From Methanobrevibacter sp. (GTDB lineage: Archaea > Methanobacteriota > Methanobacteria > Methanobacteriales > Methanobacteriaceae): a DNA stretch of 33,034 nucleotides. Position 1 is the first letter of the stretch; each line of letters begins with the position of its first letter. Shown here piece by piece: positions 18,629 through 26,377 of the stretch. The stretch is taken from the NCBI RefSeq assembly GCF_017447225.1, contig NZ_JAFSNZ010000003.1, positions 1 through 33,034 on the forward strand, given 5' to 3'. The translations under genes and the position numbers were made by a program. The notes beneath the pieces are model-generated. The model worked only from the letters and a program-made list of their open reading frames with translations, did not search any database and had not been told where the DNA came from.

Positions 18629-19498
18629 TTAAACATAGTCCTCGAATACTCTCCCAATCTTACTACCCAATTCAATTGCATTTTTAATTGAACCAGTTTC
18701 AGTTTGTTCTTTTAGGATTTCTCCGTCTCTTGTTAGTAATATTGAGTAAATATTAAATTTTTTATCTTTCATTTGTGCTATTGAACCGATTGGCCATTGA
18801 CAGCCAACTCCTAATTCCTCTAACACTTTTTTTTCTGCAAATGCTTCCTGCATTGAAGTATAATCATTCAGTTTTGATATGATTCCTTTTTTATCAGAAT
18901 CTTTTCTGGTAATTATTGCTAGCGCTCCTTGTCCGGCAGGGGGTGTAATGTAATCCACTGGAAATATAGTTTTGATATGTTCGGTCAAACCTAATCTTTT
19001 CAGTCCAGCTTCTGCCATTATTGTAGCATCCAAATCACTTTCAAAGACTTTATTAACTCTTGTTTCAATATTTCCTCTTATTGGTTTGAGTTCAAAGTCT
19101 TTTTCGTAATGATTGCAGAATGCTTCGCGTCTGAGACTGCTAGTTCCTAGTTTGGAGCCAGGTTCTAATTCGTCCCAGGTCTTATCGGAAATTAATACTT
19201 CACGTGGAGATTCACGAATCGGAACAGCCACAATCTCTAAATCTTCATCTAATTCTGTTGGCAAATCCTTAAAACTATGTACGGTAAAATCTACTTCTTC
19301 ATCTAAAAGCGCAACATCCAATTCTTTGGTGAAAAGTCCTTTTGAATCCATATTGTACAATTGGGAAGTGGTGATTTTATCTCCTTTCGTTTTAATGATT
19401 TCCAGGTCAATTTTTTCTCCAGTTATCTTGGATAGGTCTTGACATACTTGTTTTGTCTGTGCAAGAGCTAATTGACTTCCTCGTGTTCCTACTATCAA
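18629..19498 (-). CDS. hemC: Porphobilinogen deaminase (hydroxymethylbilane synthase)
   Basis: This enzyme joins four porphobilinogen molecules into hydroxymethylbilane in the cytoplasm, the precursor of sirohaem, cobamides and coenzyme F430. At 289 residues it is close to the family's usual archaeal length. It begins IVGTRGSQLALAQT (2-15). HSFKDLP (74-80) holds the catalytic aspartate D78. RGNIETRV (141-148) is the substrate-binding stretch. C233 in GVGCQWP is the dipyrromethane cofactor attachment site. The start codon is TTG at 19498, with GGAGAG six bases upstream. A perfect 18-bp palindrome overlaps its promoter. It leads a probable three-gene transcript with the Gfo/Idh/MocA dehydrogenase and gfcR. 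The F430 synthase gene lies just upstream on the same strand. Confidence 0.95.
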   Translation of the reverse strand: MIVGTRGSQLALAQTKQVCQDLSKITGEKIDLEIIKTKGDKITTSQLYNMDSKGLFTKELDVALLDEEVDFTVHSFKDLPTELDEDLEIVAVPIRESPREVLISDKTWDELEPGSKLGTSSLRREAFCNHYEKDFELKPIRGNIETRVNKVFESDLDATIMAEAGLKRLGLTEHIKTIFPVDYITPPAGQGALAIITRKDSDKKGIISKLNDYTSMQEAFAEKKVLEELGVGCQWPIGSIAQMKDKKFNIYSILLTRDGEILKEQTETGSIKNAIELGSKIGRVFEDYV

Positions 19499-19561
19499 AT
19501 TTATCTCTCCAATTTTTTAAAAAGCATTGCAAAAAATTTTTTATTTTTTCTTTATTTTGCA

Positions 19562-19579
19562 TATAAGTTTTAACTTATA
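19562..19579 (-). promoter_or_regulatory. hemC promoter with perfect palindrome
   Basis: TATAAGTT (19562-19569) and AACTTATA (19572-19579) are exact reverse complements separated by TT. A third half-like ACTTATT follows at 19579-19585. On the minus strand CTTATATGC overlaps the palindrome and would serve as a TATA box about 65 bp before the TTG start. It is a candidate operator. Which protein binds is unknown, and GfcR from the same transcript is one possibility. Confidence 0.45.
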
Positions 19580-19653
19580 ACTTATTAAAAATTTACACAA
19601 TATATTCTATTTTTAATTATAATTAAATGTTTCAATTTTTAGTTAAAAAAAGA

Positions 19654-21054
19654 TTACCTTTTTGATAGTTTTCTATAATCAGACCTATAAATAAAGAGTA
19701 AATTTTTATTATTTTCAAAAGCCAGCTCATAAACTTTATTATAATCTTCAATAAATCTGACTTTTTTGCTGATTTTATTCAAAATGCTTTTACCAACTTC
19801 TCCTGTCAGAATTATTTCTTCATCTAAATTATCAATTAATTTGCCAACGGTATCCTCATCTATTTCCTCACAGGTTATTCCATAATCCCCGCCAATTGAA
19901 ATAAGGTAATCGGATTTATTTTCAAGCATATTAATGGATGCTTCAATGGCTTTTGTATTGATTCCTGGATTTATCTCTTCAATAATGACCCTATTTCCAA
20001 TAATGCGTTTATTTGTTCTTCCTGGAATTCCTTTATAATTTTCAAGTCCGTTAATTATTTTATCTTCATCAATATTGAGGGATAATGCCACTCCTACAAC
20101 TCCTAAAACGTTTAAAACATGGTGTGGGCCTGGAGCAAATGTTTTTATTGTGATATCTCCATTAACTGATTTTTGATTTTTTGTACTGATATTTCTGAAC
20201 TTAATGTCAATGACTGTTTCATCAAGAGAATAATTAACATTACTAACGTACAGGTTTGCAGTTTCATCATTGATGCTGAATGAATTGACTGCAGGATGTT
20301 TGATGTCATTATAATACTTATCAAGGGATTCCTTTTCACACCAGACAATATTACAGTCGAATACCTGTTTTTTTGCAATGCTTGCTCTAGACCTGTTTTT
20401 TGCTATCGGATAATCTTCAACAATATTTGTTAAAAGACCCACATCACCGATGCCACATGCACCAAGTGAACTTTCAAAAATGGCACAGTTATATATTCTG
20501 TCCTTGACTTCTCCACCGCAGACAGGATTTGCTAATTTATATGCCAGATCAACACTTTCCTTTATGTTTGCAGGTGTTATTGAAATATTTTTCTGTAAAA
20601 CTATCTCTTTTCCGTCCTCATAAATAAGAGCACCTAAGCTGGATAGAATCAGTGGGTTTTTATCCATCAATATTTCCTTAAGCATGAATGCGCAGCTGGT
20701 TTTTCCTTTGACTCCGGTGATTTCAATCTTGTCGATGTCATCTCCCCATCCGTTTAAAATTTCCCCAATCGCTTTGTGGTGTGTTGTGAATGTGTAGTTT
20801 AGGGAAGGGTTGTATTTTTTTATATCTTCATGCGTTAATGGAAGATGAATCGGGTAAATTACTTTCAATTCACCTTCAAATTCTTTTAAATCTTCCAGCT
20901 GAATTAATTTGATATTATAAACTTCAAGCATTCTTTTATCAATGCCTTTTAAAGTGTTGTAAATGTCATAGCAGTAAACTTCATGTCCCTTTTTTGCTAG
21001 GCTTACTGCAATCTTGACTCCTCCGTGAGTTAAATCTATCACGAGCGTTTTCAT
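19654..21054 (-). CDS. cfbE: Coenzyme F430 synthase, Mur-ligase family
   Basis: A 466-residue ATP-dependent ligase. The P-loop GVKGKTSCAFMLKE (114-127) and later motifs such as PGPHHVLNVLGVVGVALSL and GIPGRTNKR are of the Mur ligase type. The length and N-terminus (MKTLVIDLTHGGVKIA) match the methanogen protein CfbE, which activates a carboxylate in the last step of F430 synthesis, the nickel cofactor of methyl-coenzyme M reductase. The ATG directly follows the TAG stop of the NAD kinase fusion gene, with AGGTG seven bases before it, so the two are translationally coupled. A T-run follows the stop. Assignment rests on family recognition and the hemC neighbour. A different Mur-like ligase is possible but less likely. 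Confidence 0.8.
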   Translation of the reverse strand: MKTLVIDLTHGGVKIAVSLAKKGHEVYCYDIYNTLKGIDKRMLEVYNIKLIQLEDLKEFEGELKVIYPIHLPLTHEDIKKYNPSLNYTFTTHHKAIGEILNGWGDDIDKIEITGVKGKTSCAFMLKEILMDKNPLILSSLGALIYEDGKEIVLQKNISITPANIKESVDLAYKLANPVCGGEVKDRIYNCAIFESSLGACGIGDVGLLTNIVEDYPIAKNRSRASIAKKQVFDCNIVWCEKESLDKYYNDIKHPAVNSFSINDETANLYVSNVNYSLDETVIDIKFRNISTKNQKSVNGDITIKTFAPGPHHVLNVLGVVGVALSLNIDEDKIINGLENYKGIPGRTNKRIIGNRVIIEEINPGINTKAIEASINMLENKSDYLISIGGDYGITCEEIDEDTVGKLIDNLDEEIILTGEVGKSILNKISKKVRFIEDYNKVYELAFENNKNLLFIYRSDYRKLSKR

Positions 21055-22908
21055 CTATAAACACCTGGAGTCCTTATTGATACCGCCTTCTTTCAATTTA
21101 TCTTTAACTTTCTCGTAGAAGTATTTGCTGCTTGTTCTGATAAAGAAAACATCTTTGTATGCTTTTTTGAATTTGATTTCTTCAAGATAATCTGCTTCTT
21201 CATTGATTTGTCCGTCCATAACGAATACCGCACTCTTACCTTTTTTAAGCAATTTTACAGTTATTTCACTGTTGTCTGATACGATAAACGGTCTTGCGCC
21301 TAACTTATATGGGCAAATTGGTATGATAATGAATCCTTCAAGTTTCGGATCAACAATAGGTCCTCCTGCAGACATTGCATAAGCTGTAGAACCGCTTGGT
21401 GTGGATATAATTAGTCCGTCAGCCCTCACTTCTTCAATGGTTTCTCCATCCACCTGTATTTCGAAGTGCAGCATTTTTGCGGGCTTGTTTGTCATTATAA
21501 CCACTTCATTCATTGCAGTGAACTCATGATTTTCGTGGGAAACGGCCAATTTTGTTCTTTTTTCTTTGTAGTAATCGCCTCTAAGCACAGCATCCAATGC
21601 ATTGAATGAGTCTTTAACTTCAATATCTGTTAAGAATCCGACAGTTCCCATATTGATACCGAATAATGGAGTTTCCTCTTTAAGTTTTGCCTGTGCCCTA
21701 AGCAATGTTCCGTCACCGCCTAAAACAACCGCCATGTCACATCTGAATTCATTGATGTCCTTTGATAGTTTTCTGAAGTCCATGTTCAGGTTCAAATCCT
21801 TTAATGATTCGGCCATTTCCGGTGATTCCTTAATTACCTTGGCAATAATTTTTTCAAGTTTCGGATTTTCCTTCAGTTCTTCCAGCTTGACGGCCAGCTG
21901 TTTGTCGATTTCAATTTCAACGCCGTTAGTCAAAAAGTAGTCTGTAAGTTTTGCTGAAAACAAAATTGCTTTTGCCTGGTCAATACGGCTTACAATACCG
22001 ACTTTTCCAATAACATCTGCCTGATTGTCATTTAAGATATTGATTATCTGTTTGTGAAGGATTTTGTTGTTTGCAGCTACTACAATAGCCTTTTCATGGA
22101 TGCTTAATTTGTTGGTTAACTTTTCTCCGTGTTTTGTGGTGATTATTGCTCCTGCCTCTTCAACGATTAGCTTGGATGCTGCAATATCAATTATTCTGCT
22201 TCCCCTTAAATCGAGAAATGCATCATATCTTCCGCTTGCAACATAGGACAATTCTAATACTACAGAACCTAATACTCTCATTCTTCTTGCATTGTCCACT
22301 AACTTTGAAGCGGATGATGTTCCACTCTTGGTAAATCCTCCTAAGGTCATTTGGCTGATGTTTACGACTTTGCTTGGATGAACTCTTTCATTGTTTAGCC
22401 AACATCCTTTGCCTTTTTCAGCTTCAAAAAAGTTACCGTTTCCGAAATTGCTGATAAAACCCAGTTCAACATCATCTAATGTGGCCAGTCTTCCTTCAGG
22501 AACATTTGCAACAGCTATTGAAATTCCGTATGCGGGAATTTCTTTGATTGCATTGCTTGTACCGTCAATAGGATCAACTAAAAATATGAATTTAGGTCTT
22601 TCTTCCTCAGGAATATCGTCACGCCTTAGTTCTTCAGTTAAATTGATGCTTCTTTTTGTTCCTTTTCCAAGTTTCAGTTCTCCAACTTCTTCACTGATTA
22701 TGTATGATAGCACCGGTGCGTTTTTTAGGATGTTAATCAGTTCATCTTCTGCTATGATGTCAATATATGATGTTGGTGTTCCGTCTGCACCTATTTTCAC
22801 TTTTTCGCCGGATTCCGGTTTCCCGACATATGGCCTTATTGCCCTACTCACTTCCTTTATTATTTCGTAAGCCAAATCTGTAGCTATCTTTTTATCTTTA
22901 GCATCCAT
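21055..22908 (-). CDS. Bifunctional NADP phosphatase/NAD kinase
   Basis: A 617-residue fusion. Residues about 1-290 are an inositol-monophosphatase-type domain with the metal site EE (73-74) and DPIDGTSN (112-119). Residues about 300-610 are an NAD kinase domain with GGDGTLL (397-403) and the downstream binding stretch STPSGSTAYAMSAGGPI. One half phosphorylates NAD, and the other half can remove the 2'-phosphate from NADP, so a single cytoplasmic protein could set the NADP/NAD ratio. The same fusion is known from Methanocaldococcus (MJ0917). It starts 4 bp after pdaD and abuts cfbE, indicating a pdaD-fusion-cfbE transcript. Both active sites look intact. Confidence 0.9.
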   Translation of the reverse strand: MDAKDKKIATDLAYEIIKEVSRAIRPYVGKPESGEKVKIGADGTPTSYIDIIAEDELINILKNAPVLSYIISEEVGELKLGKGTKRSINLTEELRRDDIPEEERPKFIFLVDPIDGTSNAIKEIPAYGISIAVANVPEGRLATLDDVELGFISNFGNGNFFEAEKGKGCWLNNERVHPSKVVNISQMTLGGFTKSGTSSASKLVDNARRMRVLGSVVLELSYVASGRYDAFLDLRGSRIIDIAASKLIVEEAGAIITTKHGEKLTNKLSIHEKAIVVAANNKILHKQIINILNDNQADVIGKVGIVSRIDQAKAILFSAKLTDYFLTNGVEIEIDKQLAVKLEELKENPKLEKIIAKVIKESPEMAESLKDLNLNMDFRKLSKDINEFRCDMAVVLGGDGTLLRAQAKLKEETPLFGINMGTVGFLTDIEVKDSFNALDAVLRGDYYKEKRTKLAVSHENHEFTAMNEVVIMTNKPAKMLHFEIQVDGETIEEVRADGLIISTPSGSTAYAMSAGGPIVDPKLEGFIIIPICPYKLGARPFIVSDNSEITVKLLKKGKSAVFVMDGQINEEADYLEEIKFKKAYKDVFFIRTSSKYFYEKVKDKLKEGGINKDSRCL

Positions 22909-22912
22909 ACTA

Positions 22913-23359
22913 TCACTCTTCTAAATAAACAACTGAAGCTACAACAGAAGCGATTTTATCAACAGTTGTTGTAGCCACTTCAACTATCAATTCATTTATT
23001 TCAACATCACGTTTTTCCATCATGTATGTGACCATGAATTCCGCTTCATCAATCAAATCGTTTTTATTCTTGTTTATTCCGGTTGTTTCAACAACGCAGC
23101 CCAATTCATCCCCAATAGCTACCGCCACAACTGCAGTTATCACATCTCCGGGATGGTCTGAAGTAATCTCTGACAATACACAATTGACCATGGAACCCGC
23201 TTCAAGTTCAGGCAATTCCTCAATTTCAGCATTTCCCGCAAGCATGCTTGACACTTTAATCAGATTAACATCACCAATTCCCGCATCGCTTAACGCATTG
23301 TCAAATGCATTCAATTTTGTAGGTCCTTCATCTTTTCCACTAACAATAGCTATTTTCAT
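22913..23359 (-). CDS. pdaD: Pyruvoyl-dependent arginine decarboxylase
   Basis: A 148-residue protein that decarboxylates arginine to agmatine, the first step of archaeal polyamine synthesis. The family self-cleaves between two serines to make a pyruvoyl group. The pair is S37-S38 in IKVSSML, preceded by DAGIGDVNL (25-33), which includes the conserved Asn. The candidate proton donor is E91 in GCVVETTG. The stretch after the serines reads MLAGNAE instead of the more usual PPG-containing turn. Expected products are a beta chain of about 37 residues and an alpha chain of about 111. It is divergent from the small membrane protein gene (38 bp between starts). aIF5A and agmatinase, which use its pathway, are within 2 kb. 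Confidence 0.8.
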   Translation of the reverse strand: MKIAIVSGKDEGPTKLNAFDNALSDAGIGDVNLIKVSSMLAGNAEIEELPELEAGSMVNCVLSEITSDHPGDVITAVVAVAIGDELGCVVETTGINKNKNDLIDEAEFMVTYMMEKRDVEINELIVEVATTTVDKIASVVASVVYLEE

Positions 23360-23397
23360 TTTATCACTAATTTTATTATATACTTTTTAACTAATAT

Positions 23398-23736
23398 ATG
23401 ATTATGATTTTAAATAAATATGTTTCATTAGTAATTACGGGAGTTTTATTTTTAATGCTAATGCTTTTATTATCATCTATCGTGTTGATAGTCAATCCTG
23501 GAATGAATATAGTTTATTCAGGTATTATTATAATCGCATTCGTCTTTATTTGTAGAGCTTTCTACAATTACCTGAGAAATGATGACCAATACAAAAATAC
23601 AAGAAAAAGATCTTCCGATATCAAAGGAGAGTCCTATATAAGCAAAGGTGAAAACGATATCAAAAAAGTATTCATAATAATTTGGGTTTTTTTAATGACA
23701 ATCCTTCTGGCAATTTCAATGTATTTGGTTGCTTAA
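23398..23736 (+). CDS. Small membrane protein of unknown function
   Basis: A 112-residue protein with two hydrophobic helices near the start (about 8-30 and 37-55), a charged loop rich in Lys, Arg and Asp (about 58-85), and one helix near the C-terminus (about 88-110). I do not recognise a family. The start could be 23398 or the ATG two codons later (23404). It is transcribed away from pdaD across a 38-bp gap that must hold both promoters (TTATATAC is visible near 23375). aIF5A follows after 97 bp with its own promoter, so there is no proven link to it. Confidence 0.65.
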   Translation: MIMILNKYVSLVITGVLFLMLMLLLSSIVLIVNPGMNIVYSGIIIIAFVFICRAFYNYLRNDDQYKNTRKRSSDIKGESYISKGENDIKKVFIIIWVFLMTILLAISMYLVA

Positions 23737-23744
23737 ATCGAATA

Positions 23745-23756
23745 CTTTATATAAAA
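23745..23756 (+). promoter_or_regulatory. TATA box of the aIF5A gene
   Basis: CTTTATATAAAA is a near-consensus archaeal TATA box. Transcription would start near 23778 and give a leader of about 55 bases carrying GGAGG at 23822-23826, seven bases before the ATG at 23834. It looks like a strong housekeeping promoter. Confidence 0.6.
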
Positions 23757-23833
23757 TTGTTAATATAATTATTATTAATCTAAAATAATACTTATTATAG
23801 ATTATAAAATCTGGAATTTATGGAGGAAAATTA

Positions 23834-24223
23834 ATGTCAACTAAAGTTGTAGAGATTAAAACATTAAAAGTCGGTAAATATATCGTATTAGATGGAGAAG
23901 CATCTAAAATCACTAGTTTAACTACCTCATCCCCTGGTAAACACGGGGCTGCTAAAGCAAGATTAGAAGCAGTAGGTATTTTTGATAACCAAAAAAGAAG
24001 TATCGTTAAACCTGTAGATACTAAAGTGGATATTCCTATCATCGATAAAAGAGTAGGTCAGGTATTATCCATCCAAGGTGACAATGTTCAGTTAATGGAT
24101 ATGGAAAGTTACGAAACCTTAGACTTACCAATGCCTGATGAATTAAAAGACCAAATTACCGAAGGTATCGAAGTAGACTACATCGTAGCTTTAGGTAATA
24201 TGAAAATCATGAGAACTAAATAA
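23834..24223 (+). CDS. Translation factor aIF5A (hypusine-containing)
   Basis: A 129-residue archaeal IF-5A that helps stalled ribosomes form peptide bonds, especially at proline runs. The N-terminal SH3-like domain carries the modification loop [10 protein letters not shown] (32-41), in which K36 is the lysine expected to be turned into hypusine or deoxyhypusine. The C-terminal half (about 72-129) is the OB-fold. The gene has a clear TATA box and Shine-Dalgarno. It lies between pdaD and speB, which make agmatine and putrescine, upstream of the polyamine used for the modification. Deoxyhypusine synthase is not in this window. The stop codon lies in the loop of a terminator hairpin. Confidence 0.95.
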   Translation: MSTKVVEIKTLKVGKYIVLDGEASKITSLTTSSPGKHGAAKARLEAVGIFDNQKRSIVKPVDTKVDIPIIDKRVGQVLSIQGDNVQLMDMESYETLDLPMPDELKDQITEGIEVDYIVALGNMKIMRTK

Positions 24224-24246
24224 GTTCTCTACTTTACTTTTTTTAT
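24211..24246 (+). terminator. Terminator of aIF5A, stop codon in the hairpin loop
   Basis: GAGAACT (24211-24217) pairs with AGTTCTC (24223-24229). The TAA stop (24221-24223) lies at the loop edge. T-rich sequence (ACTTTACTTTTTTTA) follows. The last coding bases form half of the stem. Confidence 0.6.
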
Positions 24247-24255
24247 AGATATATT

Positions 24256-25125
24256 ATGCTATTGAATACTTACGAACCGTGGAAATTCGCATTTTCTGCA
24301 GAAACTGATTTTGAAAATATAAAAAAGGGTTCATATGGCATAATCGGTGTTCCGTTTGACAGTACCACGTCCTATCATTCAGGTTCAAGGCTTGGGCCTG
24401 TCGTTGTTCGTGAAGCGTCATACGGCTTTGAAAATTATAACATTAACTTCAACACTTCTCTGGATGCAGTTTTTTATGATTTCGGTGATGTTAACGTTGT
24501 TCCTGGAAACTGCAGGGCAACATGTGAAATCGTAGAGGATACAGTAAATGAATTGTATGATTTGGGCATAAAGCCGATTACTATTGGCGGAGAGCATTCA
24601 GCTTCAATTGGTGTAATCAAAGCATTGTCCGAAAAGTATGATAAACTGACTGTTGTGCATCTTGATGCTCACAGGGATTTGGCATTTGAATTTATTGGTG
24701 AAAAGTATTCTCATGCAAGTGTTATGAGAAGAGCTCATGAGTTTGGTGTCGATTTGGTTCAGATTGGTATAAGATCTTCTTCAAAAGATGAGGAAGACTT
24801 TGTAAAATCAACATATAACATTCAGACATTTAAGAACAAGGACGTTCACCGTCATATGGATGCCGTTGAATATTACCTGACAACCGTTGAAACTCCAATC
24901 TATTTATCCATTGATATGGACGTTTTGGACCCGGCTATTGCTCCTGCTGTGGGAAATCCTACTCCTGGAGGATTGTTCACAACAGAAATTGAGGATGTCA
25001 TCAAGGCATTGTCATATAAGGATGTTGTTGGAATGGATGTTGTCGAAACGGCAAGCGACAGATTAGGCGACAGCACTGCTGTGGCGGCAGCAAAAATAAT
25101 TTATGACTTCTTGTCTTTGATTTAA
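24256..25125 (+). CDS. speB: Agmatinase
   Basis: A 289-residue ureohydrolase that splits agmatine into putrescine and urea in the cytoplasm. The binuclear manganese ligands are all present: H114 in GGEHS (111-115), D137/H139/D141 in LDAHRD, and D220/D222 in SIDMDVLDPA (218-227). Choice of agmatinase over arginase or another ureohydrolase rests on the nearby pdaD, which makes agmatine, and on the overall length. It begins 32 bp after aIF5A, past a hairpin and T-tract, with TATA-like sequence in between. The next gene starts on the base after its stop codon, so the two are almost certainly cotranscribed. Confidence 0.9.
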   Translation: MLLNTYEPWKFAFSAETDFENIKKGSYGIIGVPFDSTTSYHSGSRLGPVVVREASYGFENYNINFNTSLDAVFYDFGDVNVVPGNCRATCEIVEDTVNELYDLGIKPITIGGEHSASIGVIKALSEKYDKLTVVHLDAHRDLAFEFIGEKYSHASVMRRAHEFGVDLVQIGIRSSSKDEEDFVKSTYNIQTFKNKDVHRHMDAVEYYLTTVETPIYLSIDMDVLDPAIAPAVGNPTPGGLFTTEIEDVIKALSYKDVVGMDVVETASDRLGDSTAVAAAKIIYDFLSLI

Positions 25126-25947
25126 ATGAAGCTTAAGGCACCCATCATTATTGAAGTTATTTTTTTATTAATCGGATTTTTAATTTATTTCATATCCGGC
25201 AATGACTTCTATATCTATAATTTCGTATATATCGGAACAGCACTAGCAATAGGTATCGGTTTGCTTTCCAACGGATATAGGTATGGACGTAATGTTGTAA
25301 TGATTGGAATCGGCTGTTATATCCTGATTTTTTTAGGAATAATAAATCATGAAAACATGCTGATGTCCGGTTTCTGGTATTATCTCTTTTTGGGAGTATT
25401 TGAAGCTGCCGTAATACATTTTCTGGTAGCAAAAATCATCGGACCCTTCCTTTTCGGACGTGGATGGTGCGGTTACGCATGCTGGACAGCAATGATTCTT
25501 GATTTGCTTCCTTATAAGGTACCCCAAAGTCCCAGAAAAAACTTCGGTTATGTTAGATATGTACTTTTTATAGCTATATTGTTCTTTGTTTCAGGATTAT
25601 TCATATTAAATGTATCCAACCTGGAATCAATCATATATTACACATTCATTGTCGGTAATGTTATTTATTATGTTTTAGGAATTTCTCTAGCATTCATATT
25701 AAAGGACAACCGTGCTTTCTGCAAATATATCTGTCCGATTACAGTATTCTTGAAGCCAACAAGTTACTTCTCTTTGTTGAGGGTGACTGTTGAAGAGGAC
25801 AAATGCATCAGCTGCGATAAATGCCTGAAAAACTGTCCTATGGATGTGGACATGCTTAACAATTCACGAAAAAGGGAAAACGGCACTGAATGCATATTAT
25901 GTATGGAATGTGTTAGAAACTGTCCTTCCAACGCTTTGGATTTGTAA
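25126..25947 (+). CDS. NapH-like membrane ferredoxin
   Basis: A 273-residue membrane iron-sulfur protein. About five to six membrane helices fill 1-195. Between them is GRGWCGYACW (111-120), and after the last helix CKYICP (199-204), the two cysteine motifs typical of NapH/CcoG-like proteins. The C-terminal domain has two 4Fe-4S ferredoxin sites: C227/C230/C233 with C237, and C256/C259/C262 with C266. It probably passes electrons between a membrane partner and a soluble protein. Neither donor nor acceptor is visible here. Its ATG directly abuts the agmatinase stop, an odd pairing for a redox protein. Its 3' end is only 2 bp from the convergent winged-helix regulator. Confidence 0.85.
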   Translation: MKLKAPIIIEVIFLLIGFLIYFISGNDFYIYNFVYIGTALAIGIGLLSNGYRYGRNVVMIGIGCYILIFLGIINHENMLMSGFWYYLFLGVFEAAVIHFLVAKIIGPFLFGRGWCGYACWTAMILDLLPYKVPQSPRKNFGYVRYVLFIAILFFVSGLFILNVSNLESIIYYTFIVGNVIYYVLGISLAFILKDNRAFCKYICPITVFLKPTSYFSLLRVTVEEDKCISCDKCLKNCPMDVDMLNNSRKRENGTECILCMECVRNCPSNALDL

Positions 25948-25949
25948 AA

Positions 25950-26222
25950 TTAGTATTCGTCTTTGACTTTATTAAGATAATATGTTCCTTTGTCTGTAAT
26001 GCTGTAGAATCTGTATCTTTTATCTTCTTCATTAAGACAGACGACTAATTCAGCATCTTTTAAGGTTTTTAAATATTTGGAAACATGGTTGCTGTTGTCC
26101 CCAATATCCTTGCTGATTTTGGATGGTATTTTATCTTCAAATTCTAGAGATTTCAATACTTCAACTCTCTTTTTAGAACGAAGTAATAAAGATATTACTC
26201 TCATATCATCTTTCATATCCAT
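25950..26222 (-). CDS. Winged-helix transcriptional regulator
   Basis: A 90-residue ArsR/MarR-like winged helix. The order is LLLRSKKRVEVLKSLEF, then IPSKISKDIGDNSNHVSKYLKTLKDAELV (recognition helix region, about 32-60), then a wing CLNEEDKRYRFYSITDKG and a short final helix. No metal-binding cysteine pair is evident. The start may be 26222 or 26216. It is divergent from the LOR/SDH-family gene. A perfect 8-6-8 inverted repeat lies in the shared promoter region, so this protein may control itself and the divergent genes. Its 3' end faces the ferredoxin gene. Confidence 0.8.
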   Translation of the reverse strand: MDMKDDMRVISLLLRSKKRVEVLKSLEFEDKIPSKISKDIGDNSNHVSKYLKTLKDAELVVCLNEEDKRYRFYSITDKGTYYLNKVKDEY

Positions 26223-26263
26223 ATTACTATATTGCTTTCATCTTATTTTTATTATTTCGTATA

Positions 26264-26325
26264 TGCTATTAGCATGATAATAGCATTATTTTTATTTTCA
26301 CGATATGGATTTTTCAATAGCATTA
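26264..26325. promoter_or_regulatory. Candidate operator between the winged-helix gene and the LOR/SDH-family gene
   Basis: TGCTATTA (26264-26271) and TAATAGCA (26278-26285) form a perfect inverted repeat with spacer GCATGA. The right half plus flank, AATAGCATTA, occurs at 26279-26288 and again at 26316-26325. The repeated copy is 16 bp before TATATATTTATA (about 26342-26353), the likely TATA box of the rightward gene. The pattern suits a dimeric winged-helix protein with one full site and one half site. Confidence 0.5.
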
Positions 26326-26377
26326 AATATTTCATTAACCATATATATTTATATTAACTATATTGGAGCAAAATATT

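Noticed and set aside
26363-26377. TTG start for the LOR/SDH-family gene
   Set aside because: The TTG overlaps the GGAG Shine-Dalgarno that is correctly placed for ATG at 26378.
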